Source of the DNA: an uncultured Gammaproteobacteria bacterium
GTDB taxonomy: Bacteria > Pseudomonadota > Gammaproteobacteria > Arenicellales > JAANXG01
DNA: 53,975 nucleotides
Assembly: GCA_947259395.1 (NCBI GenBank)
Contig: CAMYMN010000006.1
Span: 1-53,975 of the forward strand
Reading direction: 5' to 3'
Shown: positions 16,707 to 26,099 of the stretch, piece by piece
How the letters are laid out: each line of letters opens with the position of its first letter
Position numbering within the stretch: position 1 is the first letter of the stretch
Translations under genes and position numbers: made by a program
Notes under the pieces: model-generated
Told to the model about the DNA's origin: nothing
The model's database searches: none
Seen by the model: only the letters and a program-made list of their open reading frames with translations

Positions 16707-17694
16707 CCAACGCGCCGCTACAACTGCTTCCGGCGCCGGCGGTGCATCCGAAGCAGTGCCGATCTACTGCAATCGGCGCATCGTTGATCTGTTGCGGGTC
16801 GATGTCCCATAGATGTCTTGGGCCACCATCGCCCAGGGGCAGCGCCAACATCTGATTGAAGTCGCAGTCATAGACCTGCCCCAACCAGTCAACGCTCAAA
16901 AGGTGGCGGCACATAAGATTAGGAATGTTCTGCGAATTAAAATTATCCACCAGCAACTGCTGGTAGCTCTGGGTTTGGCCGGTGCGTCGCAAATAATGCG
17001 CAAAGCGGTTGATAGGGAGATTGGTAAGGGTGAGCAAGCGGTTGAATCGAATGCCAAAACCATCGAACAGGCGGGTTTTGTAGTCCGCTTCGAGTGGTCC
17101 TTGGGTGGGCGGCAGCATAGCGCCCCCCGGATTGTAAACCAGGTCGACGACCAATCCCTCCTCAAGGCCATAACCATGCCGGTTGAGAAGGCGTAACGCC
17201 TCAATGCTCTTATTGAACACGCCGTCACCCCTTTGCTCATCGACATTCTTTTTCGAGTAACAAGGCAGCGAGCAGACCAACCGGATCCGCCTACGTGCGT
17301 ACCAGCCGGCGAGATCTTCCTGATCAGGCTCAAATAGGACGGTGAGATTACACCGCGACGTGACGCGGGCGCCGTGCGCCGTAAAACCGTCCAAAAATCT
17401 GCGAAAATGGGGATTCAACTCCGGTGCCCCGCCGGTGAGGTCCACGCGCGGCAAGTGCGACTTTTCGAACCAAGCCAAGATCCGTGTCATGGTTTTCCAT
17501 GACATGATCTCTTTGCGTTTTGGGCCCGCATCGACATGACAATGGGAACAAGCCTGATTACAGAGTCTGCCCAGGTTGACCTGCAGTTCGCTCAACGGCG
17601 CACGGGTGAGCAGCCCCAGACCGCTGGCGCGCAAGGTATCATCAAACGACGGACCGTCGTTGGGGATCTGGATAATCTGCGTGTTTTGTTCCAT
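16702..17694 (-). CDS. arsS: Radical SAM protein ArsS-like (arsenosugar biosynthesis)
   Basis: A 330-residue radical SAM enzyme. The 4Fe-4S motif is C45-x3-C49-x2-C52 in NLGRLCNQACSHCHVDAGP. RVDLTGGAPELNPHF follows, and the C-terminal Cys-rich region has CRHLLSVDWLGQVYDCDFNQ and CFGCTAGAGSSCSGAL, typical of ArsS. Some family members carry selenocysteine in the final motif; here it is an ordinary Cys codon. ArsS is assigned to adding the deoxyadenosyl group to dimethylated arsenic in arsenosugar synthesis. No arsM methyltransferase is seen in the window, so the pathway role is inferred. Confidence 0.85.
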   Translation of the reverse strand: MEQNTQIIQIPNDGPSFDDTLRASGLGLLTRAPLSELQVNLGRLCNQACSHCHVDAGPKRKEIMSWKTMTRILAWFEKSHLPRVDLTGGAPELNPHFRRFLDGFTAHGARVTSRCNLTVLFEPDQEDLAGWYARRRIRLVCSLPCYSKKNVDEQRGDGVFNKSIEALRLLNRHGYGLEEGLVVDLVYNPGGAMLPPTQGPLEADYKTRLFDGFGIRFNRLLTLTNLPINRFAHYLRRTGQTQSYQQLLVDNFNSQNIPNLMCRHLLSVDWLGQVYDCDFNQMLALPLGDGGPRHLWDIDPQQINDAPIAVDRHCFGCTAGAGSSCSGALV

Positions 17695-17708
17695 GCGTCA
17701 ATAAGACA

Positions 17709-17733
17709 ACGGGAAAGCAGGGCGCTTTCCCGT
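17709..17733 (-). terminator. Hairpin between doxX and arsS
   Basis: Perfect ten-base arms ACGGGAAAGC and GCTTTCCCGT enclose a five-base loop. On the minus strand the hairpin is followed by TGTCTTATT, a weak T-rich tract, and ends 14 bases before the arsS ATG. It could terminate the buf transcript partially or act as an intercistronic stabiliser. No Shine-Dalgarno sequence is visible between it and arsS. Confidence 0.55.
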
Positions 17734-17761
17734 GGTGTTGTGTATCACCTTCGGGTAAACA

Positions 17762-18250
17762 TCAGTAGCCTGGACTCTCCATGTACTTTCTACGAATAAA
17801 ATGATCGATGGATATTTTACCCGGACCGTAGAAGACCAGTAGTGCCAACATCAAACCCCAAAGCTGATGTTGTTGCACTCCGGCCTCATTGAGACCCGGA
17901 TAGGATATCACCGCCACGATGTTGAAAATGAACAATCCAAAGGCGGCAAAACGGCCACCGAGGCCAATGGCCAGGAATATCGGGAATAGCAGCTCGGTTG
18001 CGGTCCCAAGGTACGCCGCGGTTTTGAAATCGATCAATGGCACACTGTACTCATGTTCAAACAGCAACAAAGTGCTGGGTCCCAGGCCAATGAACGGAAA
18101 TTCGCCGGTCACGGCGATTTTCGTCAAACCCGCCTTCCAGAAGACGTTGGCGACCCACAAACGGATGCCCAACAGTCCCAGAGGACTGAGAAACTCGAGA
18201 CCGCGGATAATGGGTCTGGCGATATTGGCCACTGCAACGGCGATAGACAT
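17762..18250 (-). CDS. DoxX family membrane protein
   Basis: A 162-residue protein with four predicted transmembrane helices and the DoxX-family order: LLGIRLWVANVFWKAGLTKI, a periplasmic stretch, then helices around ATELLFPIFLAIGL and AAFGLFIFNIVAVISY. DoxX proteins are often found as the last gene of bufferin operons, where they are thought to have an electron-transfer or redox role in the membrane. I start at 18250, preceded by AAGGAG at good spacing. It lies 46 bases after bufC on the same strand. Confidence 0.88.
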   Translation of the reverse strand: MSIAVAVANIARPIIRGLEFLSPLGLLGIRLWVANVFWKAGLTKIAVTGEFPFIGLGPSTLLLFEHEYSVPLIDFKTAAYLGTATELLFPIFLAIGLGGRFAAFGLFIFNIVAVISYPGLNEAGVQQHQLWGLMLALLVFYGPGKISIDHFIRRKYMESPGY

Positions 18251-18296
18251 GGTTTGATTCTCCTTCTTATTGTGTCGCGTTGGTGGTACGTGGCGC

Positions 18297-19070
18297 TCAA
18301 GCCAAGCTGAAGTCGACCAGGGTGCTGCTCTGAACATGTTTTACCAGACAGCGTGTGAGGTCGAAATCCCGGTCTTGCTCTAGTGCCGCCGCAACCGCCT
18401 GTCCCAGGGGTTTTCCGTTGCTGATTGTAACGAGAAACTGGTACTCGGCGGGAGCGAGGGTGTGAATTTTAACCTCCCTGTCGATTCGCAGCACCAGCAC
18501 GCGGTCACCCGGCGCCGACAAATCGACCGCCTGATTACCTTCAAAGCCGGCTTGATTGACCTCCCATATGCGCATTATTGGGTAGGATGAGTGCAGCAAC
18601 CGCCGCGCCGGGTGCAAAGCGAAGCACAATGACTCATAGCGATCAGGACCGATGACGGTCAAGGATTGCGGCTCCAAGGGTGCGTGGTCCGCTGCATGAT
18701 AGACCTCGTGTTGCGCCCATTCGAGCCGCGCCACGTCGGGCAAATAGGCATGGCCCTTGGCGGCGGCAAATTCGCTGAGAAACCTTGCGAATTCGTGTCC
18801 AAACAGATGCAGATTGCCGTGTCGTGAAGGGTATTGATGGATGAATTCGTGGGCCGCAAATCGGAAAAAACCGTCACCGACCAATCTTTCCACCACCGGG
18901 TAGACTGAGCGCAGCGCATCGGTGAGCGTGACGACCAGATTGTTGCGGTATATCTGGATGCGCCGATCACCGTTGAGTCCGTTGGCACTTACCCATGCGG
19001 CGGTTTGCGATGCATCTTCGGATCGCAACGAGGAACTGAAGGCGCGTTGCAGCTCACGCAACCCGGGCAT
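18297..19070 (-). CDS. bufC: BufC-like DUF2063 protein (MNIO partner)
   Basis: A 257-residue protein with an N-terminal DUF2063 domain: LRELQRAFSSSL at the start, RIQIYRNNLVVTLTDALR, YPVVERLVGDGFF and HEFIHQYPSRHGNLHLFG. BufC proteins bind the MNIO enzyme BufB and present the precursor peptide to it. The ATG at 19070 is preceded by GGAGG six bases upstream and overlaps bufB by 17 bases, so translation is probably coupled. A longer start at 19109 is less likely. Confidence 0.9.
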   Translation of the reverse strand: MPGLRELQRAFSSSLRSEDASQTAAWVSANGLNGDRRIQIYRNNLVVTLTDALRSVYPVVERLVGDGFFRFAAHEFIHQYPSRHGNLHLFGHEFARFLSEFAAAKGHAYLPDVARLEWAQHEVYHAADHAPLEPQSLTVIGPDRYESLCFALHPARRLLHSSYPIMRIWEVNQAGFEGNQAVDLSAPGDRVLVLRIDREVKIHTLAPAEYQFLVTISNGKPLGQAVAAALEQDRDFDLTRCLVKHVQSSTLVDFSLA

Positions 19071-19923
19071 GCGATGCCTCCAGGATGGTTTGTGCGGTGT
19101 TGGCTTCATCGAGCAGTACCGCCAATTCCGGCAGATTGGTGTCCCACTCGATCAATGTCGGTTTCGGCCCGAGCCGGCGTACCGCGTCGCGGTACAGGCT
19201 CCACACCTCATCGCACACCAACTGATCGTGGGTGTCGATGAGTATTGACCCATCCTCGAACTCGTTGACGCTGTGTCCCGCCAGGTGAATTTCTTTGACT
19301 AATTGTGCAGACACACCGCCGAGAAATGCTCGTGGATCGAAATCATGGTTGGTGGCATTGACGTAAATATTGTTTACATCCAATAAGATGCCGCACCCGG
19401 ACTGTTGCGCAACCTGGGACACGAACTCCCACTCCGGGATCGTCGAATGTGTGTACTGCAGATAACTGGACACGTTCTCGACCAGTATTTGGCGCTGCAG
19501 CGTGTCCTGGATCTGCTGCACCCGGTCAACGATATGTGTTAGCGCCTCCGGGGTGTATGGCACCGGCAGCAGATCATTGAAGTACTGACCGTTGAACGAA
19601 CTCCAAGACAAATGTTCGGAGATCAGGTCCGGCTGATAATAATCCACCAGCTGTTTCAGGCGTTGGCTGTGCTGTTCGCTCAGCGGGTCCACAGAACCCA
19701 GCGACATTCCCACACCATGAAAACTCAACGGGTAATCGGCGCGTATGTTTTCCAAGTATTGATGCGGCGCACCACCCAGTCCGAAGAAGTTCTCACTATG
19801 GATTTCAAAAAACCCCACTGCGGGACGCGTTGCGATCACCTCTCGGTAATGCTCGCTACGCAGGCCAATCCCGGCTTGCGCCGGGATTGGCTGTGCTGTG
19901 AACCCGTCGGTGGGCGAGGCCAC
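19054..19923 (-). CDS. bufB: BufB-like multinuclear iron oxidase (MNIO, DUF692)
   Basis: A 289-residue TIM-barrel enzyme of the DUF692/MNIO family, which uses two or three iron ions to modify cysteines in ribosomal peptides. Metal-ligand motifs are visible: FFEIHSENFFG, SFHGVGMSLGS, ISEHLSWS, ILVENVSSYL, GILLDVNNIYVNATNHDF and IHLAGH. It would convert Cys residues of BufA to thiooxazole-type groups. I start at the GTG at 19923, eight bases after the bufA stop, since no ATG lies nearby. Confidence 0.93.
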   Translation of the reverse strand: MASPTDGFTAQPIPAQAGIGLRSEHYREVIATRPAVGFFEIHSENFFGLGGAPHQYLENIRADYPLSFHGVGMSLGSVDPLSEQHSQRLKQLVDYYQPDLISEHLSWSSFNGQYFNDLLPVPYTPEALTHIVDRVQQIQDTLQRQILVENVSSYLQYTHSTIPEWEFVSQVAQQSGCGILLDVNNIYVNATNHDFDPRAFLGGVSAQLVKEIHLAGHSVNEFEDGSILIDTHDQLVCDEVWSLYRDAVRRLGPKPTLIEWDTNLPELAVLLDEANTAQTILEASHARVA

Positions 19924-19931
19924 AACGTCGA

Positions 19932-20192
19932 TCAGGCGCCGGCTTTGGTGGTGCCGCCGACCAGCTTCTCGCAGGTGCCTTTGGGGACGAATAGCCACGC
20001 GTCCTTTTGACCATCTTTGGTCGAAGTCCCGGCACAGGAAGAATTTGACGTTTGGCAATCGTTCTTACCGGCCTTCGCGACGCCGAAGCACTTTTCCATG
20101 TCCGCTGCATTAGCGGGAAGCGTGGTACCGGCGATCCCCAAGAGCATCAGGCTGGAGACGGCGGTGCTGACGAGGGTTTTGGTGTTAGTCAT
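19932..20192 (-). CDS. bufA: Bufferin-type metallophore precursor BufA (DUF2282)
   Basis: An 86-residue secreted peptide precursor. It has an N-terminal signal peptide with a hydrophobic stretch ([12 protein letters not shown]) and a likely cleavage site at about ANAA-D. The mature part has four Cys, at about residues 35, 46, 53 and 74, in the typical bufferin pattern [19 protein letters not shown] and [11 protein letters not shown]. Bufferins are modified by BufB/BufC, exported to the periplasm and bind copper. CAGGAG lies nine bases before the ATG. It is the first gene of the operon; I cannot define its promoter with confidence. Confidence 0.94.
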   Translation of the reverse strand: MTNTKTLVSTAVSSLMLLGIAGTTLPANAADMEKCFGVAKAGKNDCQTSNSSCAGTSTKDGQKDAWLFVPKGTCEKLVGGTTKAGA

Positions 20193-20403
20193 TGTAATCT
20201 ACTCCTGTTGGTTGACGTTATAGCGACGGCTTAAAGACCCGGAAGAACGAGTCAAAATGAGCCATGATGGCCAATGAGACTCACTTCGCGGACAAAAGTT
20301 TCTCACGTGTTGCCGGAGATGAAGACCGGCTACCGGGCTGATTCCTTACCTGCGTTGGACCGGAGATTTTGGAGAACGCGCCGATGCGCGATCGCGGGAG
20401 TGT

Positions 20404-21510
20404 TTACGCTGTGGATTGCAAAGCAAATAAACCCAGTACGGTGGAATACTGGTACAAGTGGCTACCGCCAGCAAGAGGCGCAATTTCCCCGTTTCCATAA
20501 AAGCCGATGAACGGCATATCAGGGTACCGATCTTTCAATAGTTCGATGTCGCGATCCCCGCCGCCGAAAAACGAAGGCCCGCGGCTGATACAGGGAAACA
20601 TCAGCGCGAAATCCGGGGTCGTTCCCAGTTCCTGTTCACCGCGTTCTATCGCCTTGGTCATCCCCCGTTCCGCGGTGATCTTGTCGCGTATCGCCCAGAA
20701 AAGGCGCTCACCCTGGGTCAATGGGTGCGACAGGGTGATGGAACTGTCCTGGGGATTGGCCGACACGATATGATCCAAGCGAAAACGGCCTTCGCGGATC
20801 GCGGTGTGTGGATCGCCGAAGGTGACGCCGCACATCAGCATGTGCAGCGGGATGCGCTCCATGCGCCGCACCGATGCCGGCAGGGAGTTCACCAATACAT
20901 TCAACGCCGGATAATTGCCCAGACGGCGAATGTCGAATCCTTGCACCTCGGCCACCTCGAGAGGCGCGGTCAACGCCCTCACACCTTGTCCCACGGTGAC
21001 CGAATGACGGGTACCGTTGATCAGCACGTGGGCGTGGCCATCACGCACCACGCGAGCGCTGTTCCACACCGAAAATGGGCCGTGGCCGAACTCATCCGTT
21101 GACAACGCGCCGATCCGGCCCACGGGCGCATCCAGCCAGTGCGTGGATAGCCCTCCGGGCGTGCTCAGGCTAAGCACCAGCGATCCACCGGGATCATCCA
21201 GTACCGGTGACAACGACACATCGCCGCCGAACACCATCGCCGCCGCCCCGGAACTGTCGAGCAGCCATTCTTGTTCGCTGAGTAATCCGGTAGCGCTACA
21301 GCCGAACACCTGGGTACACCCGGCGGTGCGGGCGGCGGCGGTGAGTGCCGCCTTGGGATCATGGGCGAAATCCGAGGTGAGGAACAGAATCACACTGTTC
21401 GCCGTCGCCAACCCGGCTTTTTCCAAGGCCTCAGCCACCGCGCGTTCGGCATGCCGGGACCGGGCTGGCGTTCCGTAACAGATGCCTGTAGCGACGCTTG
21501 AACGGCTCAT
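20404..21510 (-). CDS. FIST-domain sensory protein
   Basis: A 368-residue soluble protein with a FIST N domain (FLTSDFAHDPKAALTAAA, then FGCSATGLLSE) and a FIST C domain ending in ALMFPCISRGPSFFGG and PFIGFYGNGEIAPL. FIST domains are thought to sense small ligands such as amino acids and are usually linked to signalling proteins; here the domain pair stands alone. The ATG overlaps the nth stop (ATGA), so it belongs to the metG-rsxB-nth transcription unit. Ligand and partner are unknown. Confidence 0.88.
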   Translation of the reverse strand: MSRSSVATGICYGTPARSRHAERAVAEALEKAGLATANSVILFLTSDFAHDPKAALTAAARTAGCTQVFGCSATGLLSEQEWLLDSSGAAAMVFGGDVSLSPVLDDPGGSLVLSLSTPGGLSTHWLDAPVGRIGALSTDEFGHGPFSVWNSARVVRDGHAHVLINGTRHSVTVGQGVRALTAPLEVAEVQGFDIRRLGNYPALNVLVNSLPASVRRMERIPLHMLMCGVTFGDPHTAIREGRFRLDHIVSANPQDSSITLSHPLTQGERLFWAIRDKITAERGMTKAIERGEQELGTTPDFALMFPCISRGPSFFGGGDRDIELLKDRYPDMPFIGFYGNGEIAPLAGGSHLYQYSTVLGLFALQSTA

Positions 21511-22142
21511 TTCGCGGCTTTCTCCGAATACTCGCACAGATCGTGAATGACGCAATCCCGACATCTTGGCGTACGTGCAGTACAAGTATAGCGTCCGTGC
21601 AAAATTAACCAATGGTGGGTGTGCCGCTTGAATTCGGCAGGAACGACTTTAAGTAGTTGTTTTTCCACAGCCAGTGGTGTTTTCCCGGGGGCCAGACCGG
21701 TACGATTCGCGACCCTGAAGATATGTGTGTCCACGGCTATGGTCGGCTGCTTGAATGCGGTGTTGAGTATGACATTGGCGGTCTTACGGCCCACTCCCGG
21801 AAGCGCCTGCAAGGCTTGCCGGGTATCCGGTACCCGGCCGCCGTACTGGTCGATCAACATGCGTGCGGTAGCTACAATGTGCTTGGCCTTGTTGTTGTAT
21901 AGCCCAATGGATTTGATGTACGGCTTCAATCCCCGTACCCCCAAGCGAGCAATCTTTTCCGGCGTGTTGGCGACCTTGAACAGCTCCCGGGTGGCTTTGT
22001 TCACACTGACGTCAGTGGCCTGTGCGGAAAGGACTACCGAGACCAAGAGTTCAAACGGACTGCGATACTCGAGTTCCGTGGTCGGGGCTGGATTTTGCGC
22101 GCGTAGCCGCCGCAAAATCTCGTTGCGTTGAGCGGCGTTCAT
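21507..22142 (-). CDS. nth: Endonuclease III (DNA glycosylase/AP lyase)
   Basis: A 211-residue base-excision repair enzyme that removes oxidised pyrimidines and cleaves abasic sites. It has the helix-hairpin-helix [13 protein letters not shown] containing the catalytic Lys, the catalytic Asp in [13 protein letters not shown], and the C-terminal 4Fe-4S cluster C-x6-C-x2-C-x5-C ([11 protein letters not shown] then VIHDLC). Length equals that of E. coli Nth (211). It overlaps rsxB at its start and the FIST gene at its stop, both as ATGA. Confidence 0.97.
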   Translation of the reverse strand: MNAAQRNEILRRLRAQNPAPTTELEYRSPFELLVSVVLSAQATDVSVNKATRELFKVANTPEKIARLGVRGLKPYIKSIGLYNNKAKHIVATARMLIDQYGGRVPDTRQALQALPGVGRKTANVILNTAFKQPTIAVDTHIFRVANRTGLAPGKTPLAVEKQLLKVVPAEFKRHTHHWLILHGRYTCTARTPRCRDCVIHDLCEYSEKAAK

Positions 22143-22798
22143 CGTTGTTTCGCGCGTCTGGCCCTGACCCGGGTGACGGCGGCCTGAATTTCTTGTTTAA
22201 TCTGCTGCCGATGCAGGTGGTGCGCCCGCCGCCGGGCCTGGCGATGCGTATCGCGCTGCGCTCGAATTGCGGCGAGTCGTTGCCGCCGGGCCACGGTGCG
22301 TCGCCGGGCGCGTTCGGTCTCGGCCGGGGAGTAATCCGGCCAGCGCCAGTTGCCGTTGGGCGTCGCCTCGGCAGCCGGAGGCAGGTCGATGCAATCTACC
22401 GGGCAAGGCGCTACGCACAGTTCGCAACCAGTGCATTCCGCTGCGATGACGGTGTGCATTTGCTTGGCGGCGCCAACGATCGCGTCCACTGGACACGCCT
22501 GGATGCACAAGGTACAACCAATACACCGACTTTCGTCGATCATCGCCGTGCGGCGTACGCGATGCCTGCCGAACGATGGGTTCAGCGGTTTGCAGTCAAT
22601 ATCCAGCAGCGCGGCAAGGCCACGAATCGTATGGTCGCCTCCAGGCGGACACTGGTTAATGTCGGCGTGTCGTTCCGCCACCGCCTGGGCATAGGCGCGG
22701 CAATCCGGGTATCCGCATTGGGTGCACTGCGTCTGCGGCAACCAGGCATCAATCACATCGATATCGACCGCGCGCGCCATCTCAGGATTGCTGGTCAC
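22139..22798 (-). CDS. rsxB: RnfB/RsxB-like iron-sulfur protein
   Basis: A 219-residue ferredoxin-like protein. It carries an N-terminal Fe-S domain ([16 protein letters not shown], then CPPGG) and two 4Fe-4S motifs, [16 protein letters not shown] and [18 protein letters not shown]. The C-terminal 70 residues are very basic and rich in Arg and Gln. It lacks the N-terminal membrane helix of full RnfB, and no other rnf/rsx genes are present. This short RsxB next to nth is seen in other beta- and gammaproteobacteria; the partner and role are unclear, possibly keeping the Nth or SoxR cluster reduced. Confidence 0.87.
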   Translation of the reverse strand: MTSNPEMARAVDIDVIDAWLPQTQCTQCGYPDCRAYAQAVAERHADINQCPPGGDHTIRGLAALLDIDCKPLNPSFGRHRVRRTAMIDESRCIGCTLCIQACPVDAIVGAAKQMHTVIAAECTGCELCVAPCPVDCIDLPPAAEATPNGNWRWPDYSPAETERARRRTVARRQRLAAIRAQRDTHRQARRRAHHLHRQQIKQEIQAAVTRVRARRAKQR

Positions 22799-22826
22799 GA
22801 GTTGTGAACACCGACCAGAACCGCGG

Positions 22827-24792
22827 CTACTTTACTCTCATGCCCGGTTGAGCGCCCGCATCAGGGGACAGCAGCCACAGTTCCTTGCCGCCGGGTCCGG
22901 CGGCCAGCACCATCCCCTCAGAGACCCCGAAGCGCATCTTACGCGGGGCCAAATTGGCAACCACGACAGTGTAACGTCCGGCCAGGTCCTCGGGCGGATA
23001 GGCGGATTTTATTCCCGCGAACACGGTCCGCTTCTCTCCGCCAAGGTCCAGGCTAAGCTTGAGCAGCTTGTCTGCGCCCTCGACGCGCTCGGCCTTGGTG
23101 ATGCGTGCGATGCGCAGATCCACTTTATTAAAGTCGTCGATGCCGATGGATGCAGCAATGGGGTCAGCAACCAGTGGTCCGGTTTTGGCCGTGATGGTCA
23201 CGGTTTGTTTCGATGCTTCAATCATGGCTTCAACCTGTTTATTCTCTACACGCTGTATTAAGTGTTTAAAGGGTTTGATCCGGTGGTTGGCGAGCGGCCG
23301 CTGTATCGCGTTCCAACCGCCGGCAGTGACAATGTCACAATTCAGGAACGATTCGGCGTTCTTCGCAGTGCCAGGAATGACCGGCGACAGATATGTTATC
23401 AATACTCGGAACAGGTTAAGACCCATGCTACACACGTCTTGCAGCAGCCTTTCTTCGCCGTCTTGTTTGGCTAGTTCCCAGGGCTTTTGATCTGCGATGT
23501 ATTGGTTGGCTTGATCAGCGAGCGCCATGATCTCGCGCATGCCGCGGCTGTATTCGCGGTCTTCGTAACACTGTGCGATGCACACCCCGGCGTCGATGAA
23601 TTCCTGATAAAGATCATAATCGTGCACATCGGTTGCCAGGCAGCCGTCAAACCGTTTGCTTATAAAGCCCGCGCAGCGGCTGGCAATATTGACCACTTTG
23701 CCCACCAGATCCGAATTGACGCGGAGCACGAAGTCCTCCATGTTGAGGTCCAGGTCCTCGACCCGATTGTTCAATTTGGCGGCAAAGTAATAGCGCAGGT
23801 ATTCGGGGTTCAATTGGTCGAGGTAAGTGCGCAAACACCGCACTGGGCTTGCGAAACCCGGCGCCATCCAGCATCGCTGGCCAAAACAGGGCGTGGAAGT
23901 AGAGAATGTCCTTGCCGATAAAGTGATACAACTCGGCGTCCGAGTCTGGTCCCCAAAATTCATCAAACGTTAAATCGGATCGATCGCAAAGATTTTGAAA
24001 ACTGGCCATATAGCCGATCGGCGCATCCAACCACACATAGAAGTATTTGTCCGGCTCGTTCGGTATCTCAAAGCCGAAATAAGGTGCATCCCGTGAGATG
24101 TCCCAATCTTGCAGTCCGACGTGAAACCATTCTTGCAGTTTGTTTTTCACCTCGGGTTGTAAGTGCTCGCCACCGGTCCAGACCTTGAGCATGTCTGCGA
24201 AATCCCCAAGCCTGAAGAAGAAGTGCTCCGACTCCCTTTCGATGGGGACAGTACCGGAAATCGCCGATACCGGGTTGATCAGATCGGTGGGGCTGTAGGT
24301 TGATCCGCACACCTCGCAGTTGTCTCCGTACTGATCCTGCGCGCCGCACCGCGGGCATTGCCCCTTAATGAAACGATCGGGAAGAAAGATTCCCTTTTCC
24401 GCATCAAAGGCCTGCTTAATGGTGCGGCGGGAGATATGGCCGTTGTCGTGCAAACGCCGGTAGATCAGCTCTGAATAATGCCTGTTCTCGGGTGAGTGAG
24501 TAGTGTGGTAGTTGTCGAATGCAATCAAGAAATCAGCGAAATCCGCACGGTGCTCCCGGCCGATACGTTCTATAAGTTGCTCAGGGGTGATGCCATCGTC
24601 CTCGGCACGCAGCATGATCGGTGTGCCGTGGGCATCGTCCGCGCAAACGTAATAGCATTGCTGACCGGTGGAGCGTTGATACCGCACCCAAATGTCCGTC
24701 TGTATATACTCCACCAGATGGCCCAGATGGATCGGGCCGTTGGCATAAGGCAACGCGCTGGTGACCAGTATGCGGCGTTTATTGTTGGGCAT
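22827..24792 (-). pseudogene. metG: Methionyl-tRNA synthetase, broken by a deletion and frameshift
   Basis: The first 320 residues are a normal MetG: the class I HIGH-type motif [11 protein letters not shown] near residues 16-26, the zinc ligands CPRCG and CEVCG, and the anticodon-side core. At 23827-23831 the reading frame changes: the first part runs into a 60-residue aberrant tail ending at 23647, and the second frame continues from [12 protein letters not shown] to the C-terminal tRNA-binding domain ([20 protein letters not shown]). The missing part is the GF(L)TVNG-KMSKS-RGTF segment of about 20 residues. Restoring 65 bases gives 676 residues, as in E. coli. As shown, the gene cannot make an active enzyme. 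Confidence 0.88.
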
Positions 24793-24999
24793 CGGTCAAG
24801 TTCATGAGTGCGGCTCGTGGGCGCGTAACCGTACCAGTTTCGACTAGTCGCGCCAATGGCGGCGCCGGATTTACGATAACTTTGGCTTATTGCCGGCCAG
24901 GTGTGTTTGATCTTTGTTTGCGATGACATTTCCTAGGCAAAGGTGTACGATGCGCCCCCCCGCATGCTGTTGATCCGAGCGTGTCAGAACGAGGTACGT

Positions 25000-26088
25000 A
25001 TGGCAGTCACACAAACGCAAATTGAAGATACCCTGGCGTCGATCATCGATCCCCACACCGACCATGACCCGGTGAAGGGGAAGAACGTGAAAAACATCGC
25101 CATTGACCAAGGGAGGGTCACGGTCGAGCTGCAGTTGGGTTACCCCGCGCGCAGTTGGATCGACGAATACGTCCGGCAGCTGCAGGCCAAGGTCGAGTCG
25201 GTAGATGGTGTCGATGCAGCGACGATTAATGTTTCCACTGAGATCGCCTCCCATTCGGTGCAAAAGGGCGTCAAGCCTCTGGAAGGTGTAAAGAATATGA
25301 TTGCGGTGGCGTCGGGAAAGGGGGGTGTCGGAAAGTCGACGGTGGCGGTCAATCTGGCATTGGCGCTATCGACTGAGGGTGCCCGAGTGGGAATACTGGA
25401 CGCGGACATCTACGGGCCCAGCCAACCGCGAATGCTGGGCATTAACGCAAAACCCGAGTCCAAGGACGGGAAGAGCATGGAGCCGTTGCACAGTTATCAC
25501 CTGCAAGCCATGTCGATCGGTTTTTTGATCGATGAGGAGACGCCGATGATCTGGCGCGGCCCCATGGTCACCCAGGCCTTGGAGCAGCTGTTGAAGGATA
25601 CGCGTTGGGAGGAATTGGATTACCTGGTGATCGATCTGCCGCCGGGCACCGGCGACACGCAACTGACGCTGGCGCAACGAGTACCGGTCACCGGCGCGAT
25701 CATCGTGACCACACCCCAGGACATCGCCCTGTTGGATGCGCGCAAGGCCTTCAAGATGTTCGAGAAAGTGGAGATCCCGGTAATCGGTGTGGTTGAAAAC
25801 ATGAGCACCCATATCTGCAGCCAGTGTGGCCACGAGGAGCATATCTTCGGTGAGGGCGGTGGCCAGCGCATGGCGGAGGAATACCAGTTGCCCTATCTTG
25901 GTGCGTTGCCGCTGGATATTCGCATCCGCGAGGATGGGGATAGCGGCAAGCCGACCGTGGTGGCTGACCCGGACGGCGCCGTGGCCAAGGTGTACAAAGA
26001 GATCGCGCGGCGCGCGGCGGGACGGTTGGCGGCACAGAAGAAAGACTACAGCGCCAAGTTTCCTTCCATCGTCATACAGAACTCCTAA
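25000..26088 (+). CDS. apbC: Iron-sulfur cluster carrier ApbC/Mrp
   Basis: A 362-residue P-loop ATPase that carries and transfers 4Fe-4S clusters. It has an N-terminal DUF59/MIP18-like domain (residues 1-90), then Walker A in AVASGKGGVGKSTVAVNLA, ILDADIYGPSQPRMLG, LDYLVIDLPPGTGDTQLT, and the cluster-binding CxxC in ICSQCGHEEHIFGEGGG. The ATG at 25000 matches the family N-terminus. It is divergent from metG, the usual arrangement in gammaproteobacteria. Confidence 0.96.
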   Translation: MAVTQTQIEDTLASIIDPHTDHDPVKGKNVKNIAIDQGRVTVELQLGYPARSWIDEYVRQLQAKVESVDGVDAATINVSTEIASHSVQKGVKPLEGVKNMIAVASGKGGVGKSTVAVNLALALSTEGARVGILDADIYGPSQPRMLGINAKPESKDGKSMEPLHSYHLQAMSIGFLIDEETPMIWRGPMVTQALEQLLKDTRWEELDYLVIDLPPGTGDTQLTLAQRVPVTGAIIVTTPQDIALLDARKAFKMFEKVEIPVIGVVENMSTHICSQCGHEEHIFGEGGGQRMAEEYQLPYLGALPLDIRIREDGDSGKPTVVADPDGAVAKVYKEIARRAAGRLAAQKKDYSAKFPSIVIQNS

Positions 26089-26099
26089 GCCGGTTCCTC

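Noticed and set aside
16702..17694. ArsS as a selenoprotein
   Set aside because: The C-terminal motif uses a Cys codon and there is no in-frame TGA needing recoding.
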